Assembly: GCA_023391015.1 (NCBI GenBank)
Contig: JAEWBT010000123.1
Location: forward strand, 1-35,493
From: Bacteroidota bacterium
Lineage (GTDB): Bacteria > Bacteroidota > Bacteroidia > Chitinophagales > Chitinophagaceae
Direction: 5' to 3'
DNA: 35,493 bases
In this document: positions 1-8,101 of the stretch, one piece after another
Layout: every line of letters starts with the position of its first letter
Numbering within the stretch: the stretch's first letter is position 1
Notes under the pieces: generated by a model
What the model saw: only the letters and a program-made list of their open reading frames with translations
What the model was told of the DNA's origin: nothing
Database searches by the model: none
Program-made: the position numbers and the translations under genes

Positions 1-2
1 AA

Positions 3-1726
3 GCTTTAATTGAACCGAGAGGAATTGAAACCTGGGTAAGCAAAGAAAAAGTAACCATAACCCCGCGCTTTAATTGAACCGAGAGGAATTGAAACTAATT
101 TGCAGCCCTAATTTAATATCCTTGTTATCCGTGCTTTAATTGAACCGAGAGGAATTGAAACAAAACCCCTGTTCTTATGTTTAAAAGAATCATTAAATGC
201 TTTAATTGAACCGAGAGGAATTGAAACCTATTTTCAGGGAACTACGCTATTACGTTGCTCTTTGGCTTTAATTGAACCGAGAGGAATTGAAACCCGAAAG
301 CACCACGCCCACAAAGAGCGATATGGCACGCTTTAATTGAACCGAGAGGAATTGAAACGCGTTTAAAGCCCATTGCGGTTGCCGCATCTTCCATCGCTTT
401 AATTGAACCGAGAGGAATTGAAACCAAAAGCCTCCTGCGCTAAGGGGAAGTTGTTACCAGCTTTAATTGAACCGAGAGGAATTGAAACGAGTAGAGGGCA
501 ATGTAAGGGTAATAAAGTTTAGCTTGCTTTAATTGAACCGAGAGGAATTGAAACTATAAACATAAAGCAGTTTATTATTACTATACTTCCAGCTTTAATT
601 GAACCGAGAGGAATTGAAACCGATAACGCCGCAGTTCATCAGGTCTTCAATACCCGGCTTTAATTGAACCGAGAGGAATTGAAACCACAGGGGCCGCACA
701 GGGGCCGCGAATGTTAAAATTGCTTTAATTGAACCGAGAGGAATTGAAACACAGAAAGCCTTCTGGATTTAGGAGGTAAAAAGAAAAGCTTTAATTGAAC
801 CGAGAGGAATTGAAACGAAGTAACACTGGGGATTGGCATATTCAAGATACCTGCTTTAATTGAACCGAGAGGAATTGAAACGCCAGTGGGCCGCCAGCGC
901 GCTAACGGGACAAAGCGGGCTTTAATTGAACCGAGAGGAATTGAAACTTGGCGATACGGTGTATTTCCGGACGGATTTGAACTGGCTTTAATTGAACCGA
1001 GAGGAATTGAAACCAGAACATCGTGCCTTTATTGCCGGGCCGGTAGTTGCTTTAATTGAACCGAGAGGAATTGAAACGGTATTGTCCGTGCTTTTTGGTG
1101 ATGCCTACAAGCTGCTTTAATTGAACCGAGAGGAATTGAAACCGAAATGGCCCGACGCGAAGCCTTTGTGCTCGATAACCGCTTTAATTGAACCGAGAGG
1201 AATTGAAACTTTGTAAACGCTTAATGTCTTATACACACCTCAAAGCTTTAATTGAACCGAGAGGAATTGAAACACTTATTTAGCAGAATACAATAGCGAA
1301 GAAAAGGCGCTTTAATTGAACCGAGAGGAATTGAAACTTGTAGACAGTCGTGCGTCTAAAGCACTAAGGCTGTCGCTTTAATTGAACCGAGAGGAATTGA
1401 AACATGCAATGCGGTTGGCGCGGTTGGGTTCTGCGGCGGCTTTAATTGAACCGAGAGGAATTGAAACAGAGTCTGAGCACATTGGAGTTCTGTAAGTATT
1501 TGCGGCTTTAATTGAACCGAGAGGAATTGAAACCTTGCGTCCCGCTACTGGACAGGAAAGGGCCGCGAGCTTTAATTGAACCGAGAGGAATTGAAACGCG
1601 CTGGGCAATTTTCCAAAGACGCCTTCCCACTCGCTTTAATTGAACCGAGAGGAATTGAAACCTAAGTTTGCCGGTAGCATCTACGTAGATGCGAGGCGCT
1701 TTAATTGAACCGAGAGGAATTGAAAC
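3..1726 (+). CRISPR. CRISPR array, 27 identical repeats, 26 spacers (left end outside window)
   Basis: A 29-nt repeat (starts GCTTTAATTG, ends GGAATTGAAAC) occurs 27 times with no sequence variation, at 3, 67, 133, 199, 265, 330, 396, 460, 526, 592, 657, 722, 788, 853, 919, 985, 1049, 1114, 1181, 1245, 1309, 1375, 1439, 1505, 1569, 1633 and 1698. Spacers are 35-38 nt and all different. The bases flanking each repeat vary, which fixes the 29-nt boundaries. The 3' ATTGAAAC matches the crRNA 5' handle typical of type I-B and type III systems, so transcription is inferred to run rightward, with leader and cas genes to the left of position 1. The repeat has little hairpin potential (only CC-GAGA-GG) and carries AATTGAA twice. 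The last repeat is intact rather than degenerate. Subtype cannot be fixed without cas genes. Confidence 0.98.
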
Positions 1727-1742
1727 GTTTTCGGAAATCCAG

Positions 1743-3968
1743 CTACTTCAGATACGTCTCTGTTGTCTGATTGCTTTTGACCTGAAACCGCATCACTGTG
1801 GGAATATTGCCTTCCGGCCCTGTTCCCCAACGTGCCTCATAGGTCCCGGGCTGCAACCGTAGCTTTTGCGCTTCCGGATCCCCGGTAATATCAATCTTCA
1901 AGAAAGACGCAAACCCATCGCCCAGGGGCTGATATAAGGTTACTTTTCCGGAAATCGGAGCCGTATTGGTGAACTGCACCCACCCCGGCTCGGCAATCTG
2001 AATCTCGGTGGCCCCGCCAAAGTCAATGTCTAAATTCCGGCGCGTAACCGGCAGCGTGTTGAGTTCTAAGTAGTAGTTGCCCGGCTCATACACCTTTTCT
2101 TCATCGGTTTTCTGCTTCACGATATTGTGATCATCCGCAAAGCGCCGCACCACCGAAGCCGTAAACTCCGATACCGGACGGCGTGGATTGTCGGTATAGG
2201 CAAAGCGCAACGAGCCGGTTGTGACCACCATTTGCAGGTTCATCTTCTCATCCACACCAATAGGAATGTTGCGTGCCATCACGTTGCTCCGGCCCGTTAC
2301 CACCACGTCATACGTGCCCGGCGGAACCACCTGCAAATCCGGGTCGCCTTTCGCATCCGTAGTGCGGAAAAACTTTTTCACCAAAGCGCCGGTTTTGGAA
2401 TCCCGCACTTCTACCTGCGGGGTAGAAGTGTAGTATTTGCCTTTGCCATTGGTAAAGAAAACCAAGAGCCCGGATTGGGAAGACCGCTCGGTTTTGGCGT
2501 TGAATTCCACCGGAGTAGGCCCTTCTTTAACCGGCGATGTTGGCTTAGGGGCTGCCGGTTTGGGTGTTGGTGGCGGGGCAGTGGCTACAACGGTCGGCTT
2601 GGGGTCTTCAATCGCTTTGGGAAGCGGCAGGCGTGGTATCGACAATGTCCGGACAGCAAATACCGGTGGCGTCATCTCATGGATGCGAACCCGTCGCAGA
2701 ATAAACGTAAGTGGCTGAATATCTACCGGCTCTATCTCCGGCTGGGGCCGCTTCAGAGTTGGAACCACCAGTGGCCGGGGCAATGCCGGAACAGCAGGCG
2801 ATGTTGAAACAACTGGAGCGTTCCGGAAAGGCAGGGTTGCAATCGTTACCCGGGCCGGTGGTGGAATTTCTATTGGTTGCGGGAGCGCGAGCTTCGGGAT
2901 AACCCGCTGGGTGGGTGCAGAAGGCACTGCAATCTTCACCGGCAGCCGGATTTCCGGAAACCGGAAGGCCAAAGGTGTCAATGAAACTGGCGTTTCCCGT
3001 ACAAGTGGCGGCGGTGGGACTGGCGCAGGAGGTGCAACAACAACCGGCTTAGGTTCCTCTGCCAACTTATCCGGCAATATCAGTGCAGGAATCGAACGAC
3101 GGGCCGGCACAGGCGGCGCGGAGAGGCGCACCGGACGCTTTATTTCCGGAAATCGAAACGGCAATAAGGCAAGGGTCGTACGCGCTTCCACAGGTGAAGG
3201 CGGTGGTATTGGCTTAGGTGCCGGTGGCTCATACGTTACCACTGGTGGTTTGACCGGCACAACCGGCTTGGGGCGGGGCACTTCCTCCGGCGTCTCCGAA
3301 ACGGTGCGCAAGGCCAGACGGTAAGCATCCAGAATGGTTTGAATCGTCGGCTTCATCTGTGCCTGCTGCCCAACCGTCAGATACTCGCCCAGACAACGGT
3401 ACTGTTCGCGCAGCGGCTCATAATCCACCATGCTAATAATGTAAGGCTTGAAAAAAATAGCCTTCTCTTCCAGCATTCTAGACACTGCACACAAGTCGCC
3501 GCCGCAGCTTTCGCCGCCATCGGTCAGCAGGATAATGCTATAGCTGTAATGGTGTTCTTCTGTTAAGTCTTCTTCTGCCGCCCGTTGCAGACTGTATGCA
3601 ATCGGCGAAACCCCATAAGGCCGCAAGGCCGCCAGCCGCAAGCTCATTTGGTCGCGGTTGTTTTTAGAAAAAGCTACTTCCCGCTTGGTATCATAGCAGT
3701 TGTTGTCCTGCGCCGGCGATTGCTGTCCATAGAGCCGCAGGCCAAATTCCACGTTCGGGTTGATGCGGTACATCGAATCCATCAACGACTCAATGAGCCG
3801 CCCGGCAGCGGCAAACCGGTTTTCTTTGCCTGCCCACGGTTGCAGCATCGATGAGGAGCCATCCACCAACAGCAGAATGCGGGGCTCTTTATACACCACC
3901 GGCTTTTGACCAACGGCCAGCAGCGGCGCAGCAATAAAAAAGGGAAATAGAAAACGACGCGACAACAT
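1743..3968 (-). CDS. Secreted VWA-domain protein with proline-rich repeat region
   Basis: A protein of about 741 aa from the ATG at 3968; an upstream in-frame ATG at 3974 is equally possible, and longer starts would bury the signal peptide. Residues 1-20 form a signal peptide (MLSRRFLFPFF then a hydrophobic run). A von Willebrand A domain follows, with a MIDAS site: DGSSS at 36-40, a PYGVSPIA segment near 117-124 (Ser where Thr is usual) and LLTDGGESC at 147-155. Residues of about 226-490 are proline-rich and contain four degenerate units of about 60 residues built on a PFRFPEI-like core. Residues 500-741 look like beta-sandwich modules, with PPGTYDV and QPGTYEA turns, ending in a hydrophilic tail. 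It is probably exported to the periplasm or surface, with metal-dependent adhesion or scaffold activity inferred from the VWA fold. It has no lipobox or T9SS tail. The 3' end is 16 bp from the CRISPR array. I cannot name a specific family. Confidence 0.85.
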   Translation of the reverse strand: MLSRRFLFPFFIAAPLLAVGQKPVVYKEPRILLLVDGSSSMLQPWAGKENRFAAAGRLIESLMDSMYRINPNVEFGLRLYGQQSPAQDNNCYDTKREVAFSKNNRDQMSLRLAALRPYGVSPIAYSLQRAAEEDLTEEHHYSYSIILLTDGGESCGGDLCAVSRMLEEKAIFFKPYIISMVDYEPLREQYRCLGEYLTVGQQAQMKPTIQTILDAYRLALRTVSETPEEVPRPKPVVPVKPPVVTYEPPAPKPIPPPSPVEARTTLALLPFRFPEIKRPVRLSAPPVPARRSIPALILPDKLAEEPKPVVVAPPAPVPPPPLVRETPVSLTPLAFRFPEIRLPVKIAVPSAPTQRVIPKLALPQPIEIPPPARVTIATLPFRNAPVVSTSPAVPALPRPLVVPTLKRPQPEIEPVDIQPLTFILRRVRIHEMTPPVFAVRTLSIPRLPLPKAIEDPKPTVVATAPPPTPKPAAPKPTSPVKEGPTPVEFNAKTERSSQSGLLVFFTNGKGKYYTSTPQVEVRDSKTGALVKKFFRTTDAKGDPDLQVVPPGTYDVVVTGRSNVMARNIPIGVDEKMNLQMVVTTGSLRFAYTDNPRRPVSEFTASVVRRFADDHNIVKQKTDEEKVYEPGNYYLELNTLPVTRRNLDIDFGGATEIQIAEPGWVQFTNTAPISGKVTLYQPLGDGFASFLKIDITGDPEAQKLRLQPGTYEARWGTGPEGNIPTVMRFQVKSNQTTETYLK

Positions 3969-4155
3969 GAGCATTCCGACACGAAGAAAAAGGAAGCGTG
4001 CCGCTAAAAAACAGCCGCAAGCTACCGAAAAGCGGCCTTTCTGACTTTGAAAAGCACCCAAAACGGCCTAAGAAAAAGTGAAAAGTAATGATTTTTTTCA
4101 AACCCAGGTGCCGAAGCAGGATGTTTGACAGCCATTTCTATCTTAACTTCAAAAC

Positions 4156-4656
4156 ATGGCCGGAACATCCCATTATACAGCCGAAAATGTGCTTCACTGG
4201 CTGGAACAGGTCAGCGACCCGGAAGTACCAGTATTGAGTATTCTGGACCTCGGCATTGTGCGCGGCGTAGCCATCGACAGCGCCGGCGATACCACTATAA
4301 CCATTACCCCTACCTACAGCGGCTGTCCGGCGATGGACGTTATTGCCATGCAAATCCGGATGTTGCTGGCTGCCCACGGCATCCAAAAAGTAACGATTGA
4401 GCAACAGCTTTCGCCTGCCTGGACCACCGACTGGATGACCGAATCGGGCAAGCAAAAACTCAAAGAGTACGGCATTGCGCCCCCGCAGTACAGCTCCAAC
4501 CGCAAACGCGCGCTTTTTGAAGAAGAAGTCGTTCCCTGTCCGCATTGCAACTCCGAAAATACCCAGTTAATTTCCGGTTTTGGGGCCACTTCCTGCAAGG
4601 CGCAATATCAATGCAAAAGCTGCCTGGAACCGTTTGAGCATTTTAAATGCCATTAG
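4156..4656 (+). CDS. paaD: PaaD-like phenylacetyl-CoA epoxidase assembly subunit
   Basis: A 166-aa protein with an N-terminal DUF59/MIP18-type domain: DPEVPVLSILDLGIV at 21-35 and TYSGCPAM around Cys57. It ends in a cysteine cluster (CPHC at 128-131, CKSC at 153-156, then HFKCH) that could bind Zn or Fe-S. This two-part build and length match PaaD (PaaJ), the non-catalytic member of the PaaABCDE ring-epoxidising complex, thought to help mature its metal site. The neighbouring genes on both sides are unrelated: VWA protein divergently upstream, DUF4230 gene convergently downstream. The usual paaABC-E partners are therefore absent here. It could serve a PaaABCE encoded elsewhere or act as a general SUF-type maturation factor. 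The start at 4156 gives the family's normal N-terminus. Confidence 0.85.
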   Translation: MAGTSHYTAENVLHWLEQVSDPEVPVLSILDLGIVRGVAIDSAGDTTITITPTYSGCPAMDVIAMQIRMLLAAHGIQKVTIEQQLSPAWTTDWMTESGKQKLKEYGIAPPQYSSNRKRALFEEEVVPCPHCNSENTQLISGFGATSCKAQYQCKSCLEPFEHFKCH

Positions 4657-4854
4657 GCGCGAAGCGCTGTGACTTCGCCGTTAGATGATATTGGAGCCTC
4701 CTGCTTTTTCCGTGTAAGGCCTTTTGGGGGAAATTTTCCGGAAAGCTTCCTTTGCTTTCTTCTGTGTAGATATGTGGTTTTGTTGATAGGGCACACCGCA
4801 CCAACATCATCCAACCAAAGCACCAACAATCCCACCTTGACGGGGTGTCCAACA

Positions 4855-5469
4855 TCAATTTACTTTCACCCCGCTTTTCCCGAACTCGCACACCACCTGC
4901 ACCTTGGCGGCGCGGTAATAGCCTTGAAGAATCGCGCAAATCCGGTCCTGTGCCCGGCGGATGTACTGCTGATTAGTCGCCATTTCGGCACGGCTGTTGG
5001 CATACAGCTTTTTATACAGCGCCTCTTTCATCGGCTCGTTTTCAAAGTAGAACAAACCGTTGCGTTGCTGCGCGTCAATGCGATCTAGGTGCAGCTCGTA
5101 GCTGAGCAGTTTGGGGGAAGGCAACTGCAAGCGCAACACCGAGTCGTTTTGGGGAACAATCCGCACAATGTCGCCGCTTAAATCCACCCCGTACTTGGCC
5201 GTGAACGGCACCGAAAGCGACACCGTTTTTTCAAAAAGGCCTTTTTTGATAGACCCTAAAATCCCGTTGTCGTCGGTGGTGATGTTGCTGCTTTTAAACG
5301 TCGTGCTGCCGCCTACTTCCAGGCTTGCCAGCTCGGCAATGTCTTTTACAAAGGCGTAGTTCTGGATGAGTTCCGTCCGCGTTTCGTCCCGTCCGGCGCG
5401 CTTGCCAAACGTGTAGGCCAGAACGCCGATGGCCAGCACAACAATCACAACAGCAAGCGTCCGAAGCAT
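4855..5469 (-). CDS. DUF4230 family membrane-anchored protein
   Basis: A 204-aa protein from the ATG at 5469. This start removes an overlap with the upstream gene and leaves a clean signal anchor (residues 2-20, LRTLAVVIVVLAIGVLAY). The body resembles DUF4230: an ELASLEVGG beta-strand segment, SSNITTDD, a SLSVPFTAKYGVDLS block, then strands ending in a VQVVCEFGKSG C-terminus. The predicted topology is a single N-terminal helix with the rest outside the cytoplasm. Function is unknown for the family. It is the last gene of the tadA > Rieske > LD-carboxypeptidase operon, 16 bp after the LD-carboxypeptidase stop. Confidence 0.8.
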   Translation of the reverse strand: MLRTLAVVIVVLAIGVLAYTFGKRAGRDETRTELIQNYAFVKDIAELASLEVGGSTTFKSSNITTDDNGILGSIKKGLFEKTVSLSVPFTAKYGVDLSGDIVRIVPQNDSVLRLQLPSPKLLSYELHLDRIDAQQRNGLFYFENEPMKEALYKKLYANSRAEMATNQQYIRRAQDRICAILQGYYRAAKVQVVCEFGKSGVKVN

Positions 5470-5485
5470 CGATTTTCCCGGGATT

Positions 5486-6409
5486 TTAATAGGCAGGGTT
5501 AAAAAAAGTGCCACCGCTTTCGGCTACGCTGATCCGGCAGCGCTGACCGAGGCGCAGGGGAAAGTTAACGTCGCCATGGCCCACCGGCAATCCTGCCAAG
5601 ACCGGATACCCATACTCCGCCACTTTATCGGCGATAATGGCTTCGGTTTCCTGCCCAAAAGGCCGCGTGGTGTCCTGTGTATCGGTAAAATCACCTACTA
5701 TGAGGCCTGCCAGGTGGCTTAGCTGTCCGGAGCGTTTCAGGTTCAGCAGCATCCGGTCGAGGTTGTAGCGGTACTCGCCAATATCTTCTATAAAAAGAAT
5801 TTTTCCGTCGGTATCCACCTGGGAAGGAGAGCCGGTCAGGTGGGCCAGGAGGGCCAGATTGCCGCCACACAAAATTCCTTCTGCCGTTCCGGCGCGGTTG
5901 ATGGAATGCGGCGCGGTGGTGTAGGAAAGATCCTTGCCTAAAAGCGCATCCAGCGTGTCCAAAACGTGCGGCGCACCGGCGGTTTCGGGGCGAATGGCGG
6001 CGCACATGGGGCCGTGGAGGGTCGCTATCTTCAGGTTTTGCTGCACGTGGCTGTGTAGCACTGTGATGTCGGAAAAACCCCAAATCCACTTGGGTTTTTG
6101 GGTGAAAAAGCTCCAGTCCAAAGCATCCACAATCCGGCTCAGTCCGTAGCCACCGCGACCCATGAGAATGGCGTCCACTTCAGGGTCGTCCAGCATCGCC
6201 TGCAAATCGGCGAGGCGAACGGCGTCGGTTCCGGAAAAGTAAAAATGCTCCGCGCCCACGGTGGTTCCCAGCTTTACTTTAAATCCCCAGTTTTCCAGCA
6301 CGGTTATGCATTCTGTGGCTTTTTCCAGTGGCAAAAAACCCGCCGGGCAGGTAATGCCGATGGTGCTGCCGGGTTTCAGGTAAGGGGGCGATTGGAGAGA
6401 GACAGCCAT
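5486..6409 (-). CDS. ldcA: Muramoyltetrapeptide (LD-)carboxypeptidase, peptidase family S66
   Basis: A 307-aa protein from the ATG at 6409; an ORF extension to 6439 would overlap the Rieske gene and is not conserved-looking. The family S66 layout is clear: GSTIGITCPAG near 14-24, GRGGYG at 84-89, the nucleophile Ser113 in WGFSDIT, Glu208 in FIEDIGE and His278 in VGHGDVN, which gives the expected Ser-Glu-His triad. LdcA removes the terminal D-Ala from murein tetrapeptides during cell-wall recycling. It has no signal peptide, consistent with the cytoplasmic recycling form. It sits 13 bp downstream of the Rieske gene and 16 bp upstream of the DUF4230 gene, so it is co-transcribed. Microcin-immunity MccF paralogues belong to the same family, but the length and context fit LdcA better. 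Confidence 0.92.
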   Translation of the reverse strand: MAVSLQSPPYLKPGSTIGITCPAGFLPLEKATECITVLENWGFKVKLGTTVGAEHFYFSGTDAVRLADLQAMLDDPEVDAILMGRGGYGLSRIVDALDWSFFTQKPKWIWGFSDITVLHSHVQQNLKIATLHGPMCAAIRPETAGAPHVLDTLDALLGKDLSYTTAPHSINRAGTAEGILCGGNLALLAHLTGSPSQVDTDGKILFIEDIGEYRYNLDRMLLNLKRSGQLSHLAGLIVGDFTDTQDTTRPFGQETEAIIADKVAEYGYPVLAGLPVGHGDVNFPLRLGQRCRISVAESGGTFFNPAY

Positions 6410-6422
6410 AAAAAGAAAGGAT

Positions 6423-6749
6423 TTAAGCGAGCGCCACAAAGATGCCGTCTGCGCGGATTTCTACCCCAAATGTTTTCAGCTTGTAGCCCTCGCCGCTGCT
6501 GTTGTAGCCCCGCGAAAGCTCAAACCGGTAGCCGTGGCGCGGACAAACCAAGTGGCCTTTGGCATCGGTATGACCGGTGCAAAGCGGCACGCTGGCATGC
6601 GGGCAGCGGTCGGAAAACGCAAAAACGTTTTCGCCCCGGCGGAGCAAGCAGATTTTTCGGTCACCAACGGTTACTTCCATCGGTTTTTCCTCCGGCAAAT
6701 CAGTGCACGAAGCGTATTCCTCCACCCGAATCCAGCTTTTCTCCATCAT
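6423..6749 (-). CDS. Rieske [2Fe-2S] ferredoxin-like protein
   Basis: A 108-aa single-domain protein with the Rieske cluster motifs Cys49-Pro-His51 and Cys69-Pro-Arg-His72, which give two Cys and two His ligands. The spacing matches soluble Rieske ferredoxins and the small subunits of ring-hydroxylating dioxygenases or NirD. The start is placed at the ATG at 6749, which overlaps the tadA stop in an ATGA arrangement (6746-6749) and implies translational coupling. The longer reading to 6839 would lie inside tadA. Its electron-transfer partner is not visible here. Confidence 0.93.
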   Translation of the reverse strand: MMEKSWIRVEEYASCTDLPEEKPMEVTVGDRKICLLRRGENVFAFSDRCPHASVPLCTGHTDAKGHLVCPRHGYRFELSRGYNSSGEGYKLKTFGVEIRADGIFVALA

Positions 6750-7183
6750 CGTCTTTGCTTGAAAAAGGATTTCATCAGGGCCGCCGCTTCTTCGGCCAGC
6801 ACGCCGCTTTGAAGGGTTGTTTTGGGGTGGAACGGCCAATTTTCCTGCGCTATGCGCCGATAGCCGTTTTTGGGGTCGTCGGCACCATACACGATGTGGC
6901 CGATTTTACTCCAGTACAGCGCCCCGCAGCACATCAGGCAGGGTTCCAGCGTGACGTACAGCGTGGCTTCTCCCAGGTATTTTCCGCCTAGGGTATTGAA
7001 AGCACTTGTCAGCGCAATCATCTCGGCGTGGGCGGTTGGGTCGGCCAGTTTTTCGGTCATGTTGCGGCCACGGGCAATGATTGTATCGTTCCACACTACC
7101 AGCGCGCCCACTGGGATTTCGCCTTCGTCGTAGGCGGTTTGGGCTTCGGCCAGGGCGCGGCGCATATAGTCTTCGGGAAGCAT
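6746..7183 (-). CDS. tadA: tRNA-specific adenosine deaminase TadA
   Basis: A 145-aa member of the cytidine/deoxycytidylate deaminase fold. The zinc site is His52-Ala-Glu54 (AHAEMIAL) plus Pro-Cys82-Leu-Met-Cys85 (LEPCLMCCGAL), with Glu54 as the proton shuttle. The EGEIPVGALVV opening and YGADDPKNG segment are characteristic of TadA, which converts A34 to inosine in the tRNA-Arg(ACG) anticodon. The ATG at 7183 is chosen because it begins just before the conserved YMRRAL helix; the ORF start at 7219 adds 12 unconserved residues. It is the first gene of the four-gene minus-strand operon and is divergent from comF. Guanine deaminases share the fold, but the length and motifs favour TadA. Confidence 0.93.
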   Translation of the reverse strand: MLPEDYMRRALAEAQTAYDEGEIPVGALVVWNDTIIARGRNMTEKLADPTAHAEMIALTSAFNTLGGKYLGEATLYVTLEPCLMCCGALYWSKIGHIVYGADDPKNGYRRIAQENWPFHPKTTLQSGVLAEEAAALMKSFFKQRR

Positions 7184-7375
7184 GGAGGTAATGTTAGACG
7201 CTGTGCTCTGTACGCTCAAGAGTTAGAAACCGGAACCAAAATCAAGCAGGCAAAGATGCAGCCAGAAGTCAAAAAGCGGTCTTGATTTTCCGGAAAATTT
7301 TACTTCCCAAAAACCAGTTTCTTTTATTTGAAAGAAAAAGATTCTACCTTACCTGCATCTCTAAAAAATCCGGTT

Positions 7376-8080
7376 ATGGTTTTTGCGAAAAACGTGTTTT
7401 CCGGGGCGCGGCACCTGTTGTTCCCGCGGTTGTGCTGCGGCTGTCAGCGGCCCATGTTGCCGGAGGAAAAACTGGTGTGTTTTATTTGTTTTCGACAGCT
7501 TTCGCAAACGAATTATCACCACGTAGCGCTGAACGAAACGGCGCTTCGCATTACCGGCCGGTTTCCGCTGGAAAAAGCTACTTCGTTTTGCTATTTCGCC
7601 CACGGTGGATTGATGCAACATCTCCTGCACCAAATCAAATACAAGCGCCGCGCCGACCTGGCCTTTGAACTGGGCGAAGCGATGGGCACAGCGCTTGCCG
7701 CTGCCGGTTTTCTGGAAGGGATCGACGGTATTGTGCCCGTACCACTCCATTTCCGGAAGGAATGGAAGCGGGGCTACAACCAAAGCGAGCGCATCGCTGC
7801 CGGTATGGAAAAAGCCACAAGCGTTCCGGTGGAAACCCGGTTGCTGCGCCGTGTGCGCCACACCGAATCGCAGACATCCAAAACCGCTGCCGAGCGGCAG
7901 GCCAATGTGAAAGACGCTTTCGAGGTGCGCAAACGTTCCGGAAAATCACCCCGGCATTTTCTGCTTTTAGACGACGTGCTCACTACCGGAGCCACGCTGG
8001 AGGCCTGCGCTGGGGCGATTCTGGAAAGTCTTCCCGGAAGTTGCATCAGTATTGCCACCGCCGCTGTGGCCAGTGGGTAA
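7376..8080 (+). CDS. comF: ComF family phosphoribosyltransferase-like protein
   Basis: A 234-aa protein from the ATG at 7376, which places LLFPRLCCGC near the N-terminus as in other ComF proteins; an in-frame ATG at 7328 is less likely. A zinc-ribbon is formed by Cys20/Cys23 and Cys35/Cys38. A QIKYKRR segment follows, then VPVPLHFRKEWKRGYNQSE, and the PRPP-binding loop LLLDDVLTTGAT at 197-208. ComF supports DNA uptake in competent bacteria, possibly acting with the PriA helicase, but homologues occur in many species not known to be competent. It stands alone, divergent from tadA and convergent with the nucleotidyltransferase gene. Confidence 0.92.
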   Translation: MVFAKNVFSGARHLLFPRLCCGCQRPMLPEEKLVCFICFRQLSQTNYHHVALNETALRITGRFPLEKATSFCYFAHGGLMQHLLHQIKYKRRADLAFELGEAMGTALAAAGFLEGIDGIVPVPLHFRKEWKRGYNQSERIAAGMEKATSVPVETRLLRRVRHTESQTSKTAAERQANVKDAFEVRKRSGKSPRHFLLLDDVLTTGATLEACAGAILESLPGSCISIATAAVASG

Positions 8081-8101
8081 AAATTTCCGGAAACAAGAGC
8101 C

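Noticed and set aside
242..1608. Small ORFs inside the CRISPR array (minus strand, VSIPLGSIKA-type peptides)
   Set aside because: They are translations of the CRISPR repeat read on the minus strand and end with the array; not genes.
1727..1745. CRISPR leader on the right side of the array
   Set aside because: The sequence there is the 3' end of a coding gene, and the ATTGAAAC handle places the leader on the left.
6098..6991. 297-aa plus-strand ORF across the Rieske and tadA genes
   Set aside because: Spans two well-supported minus-strand genes and has no domain.
7376..8080. comF as evidence that the iterated palindrome is a DNA uptake sequence
   Set aside because: ComF homologues occur in many non-competent bacteria and no other competence gene is in the window; kept only as a hypothesis.
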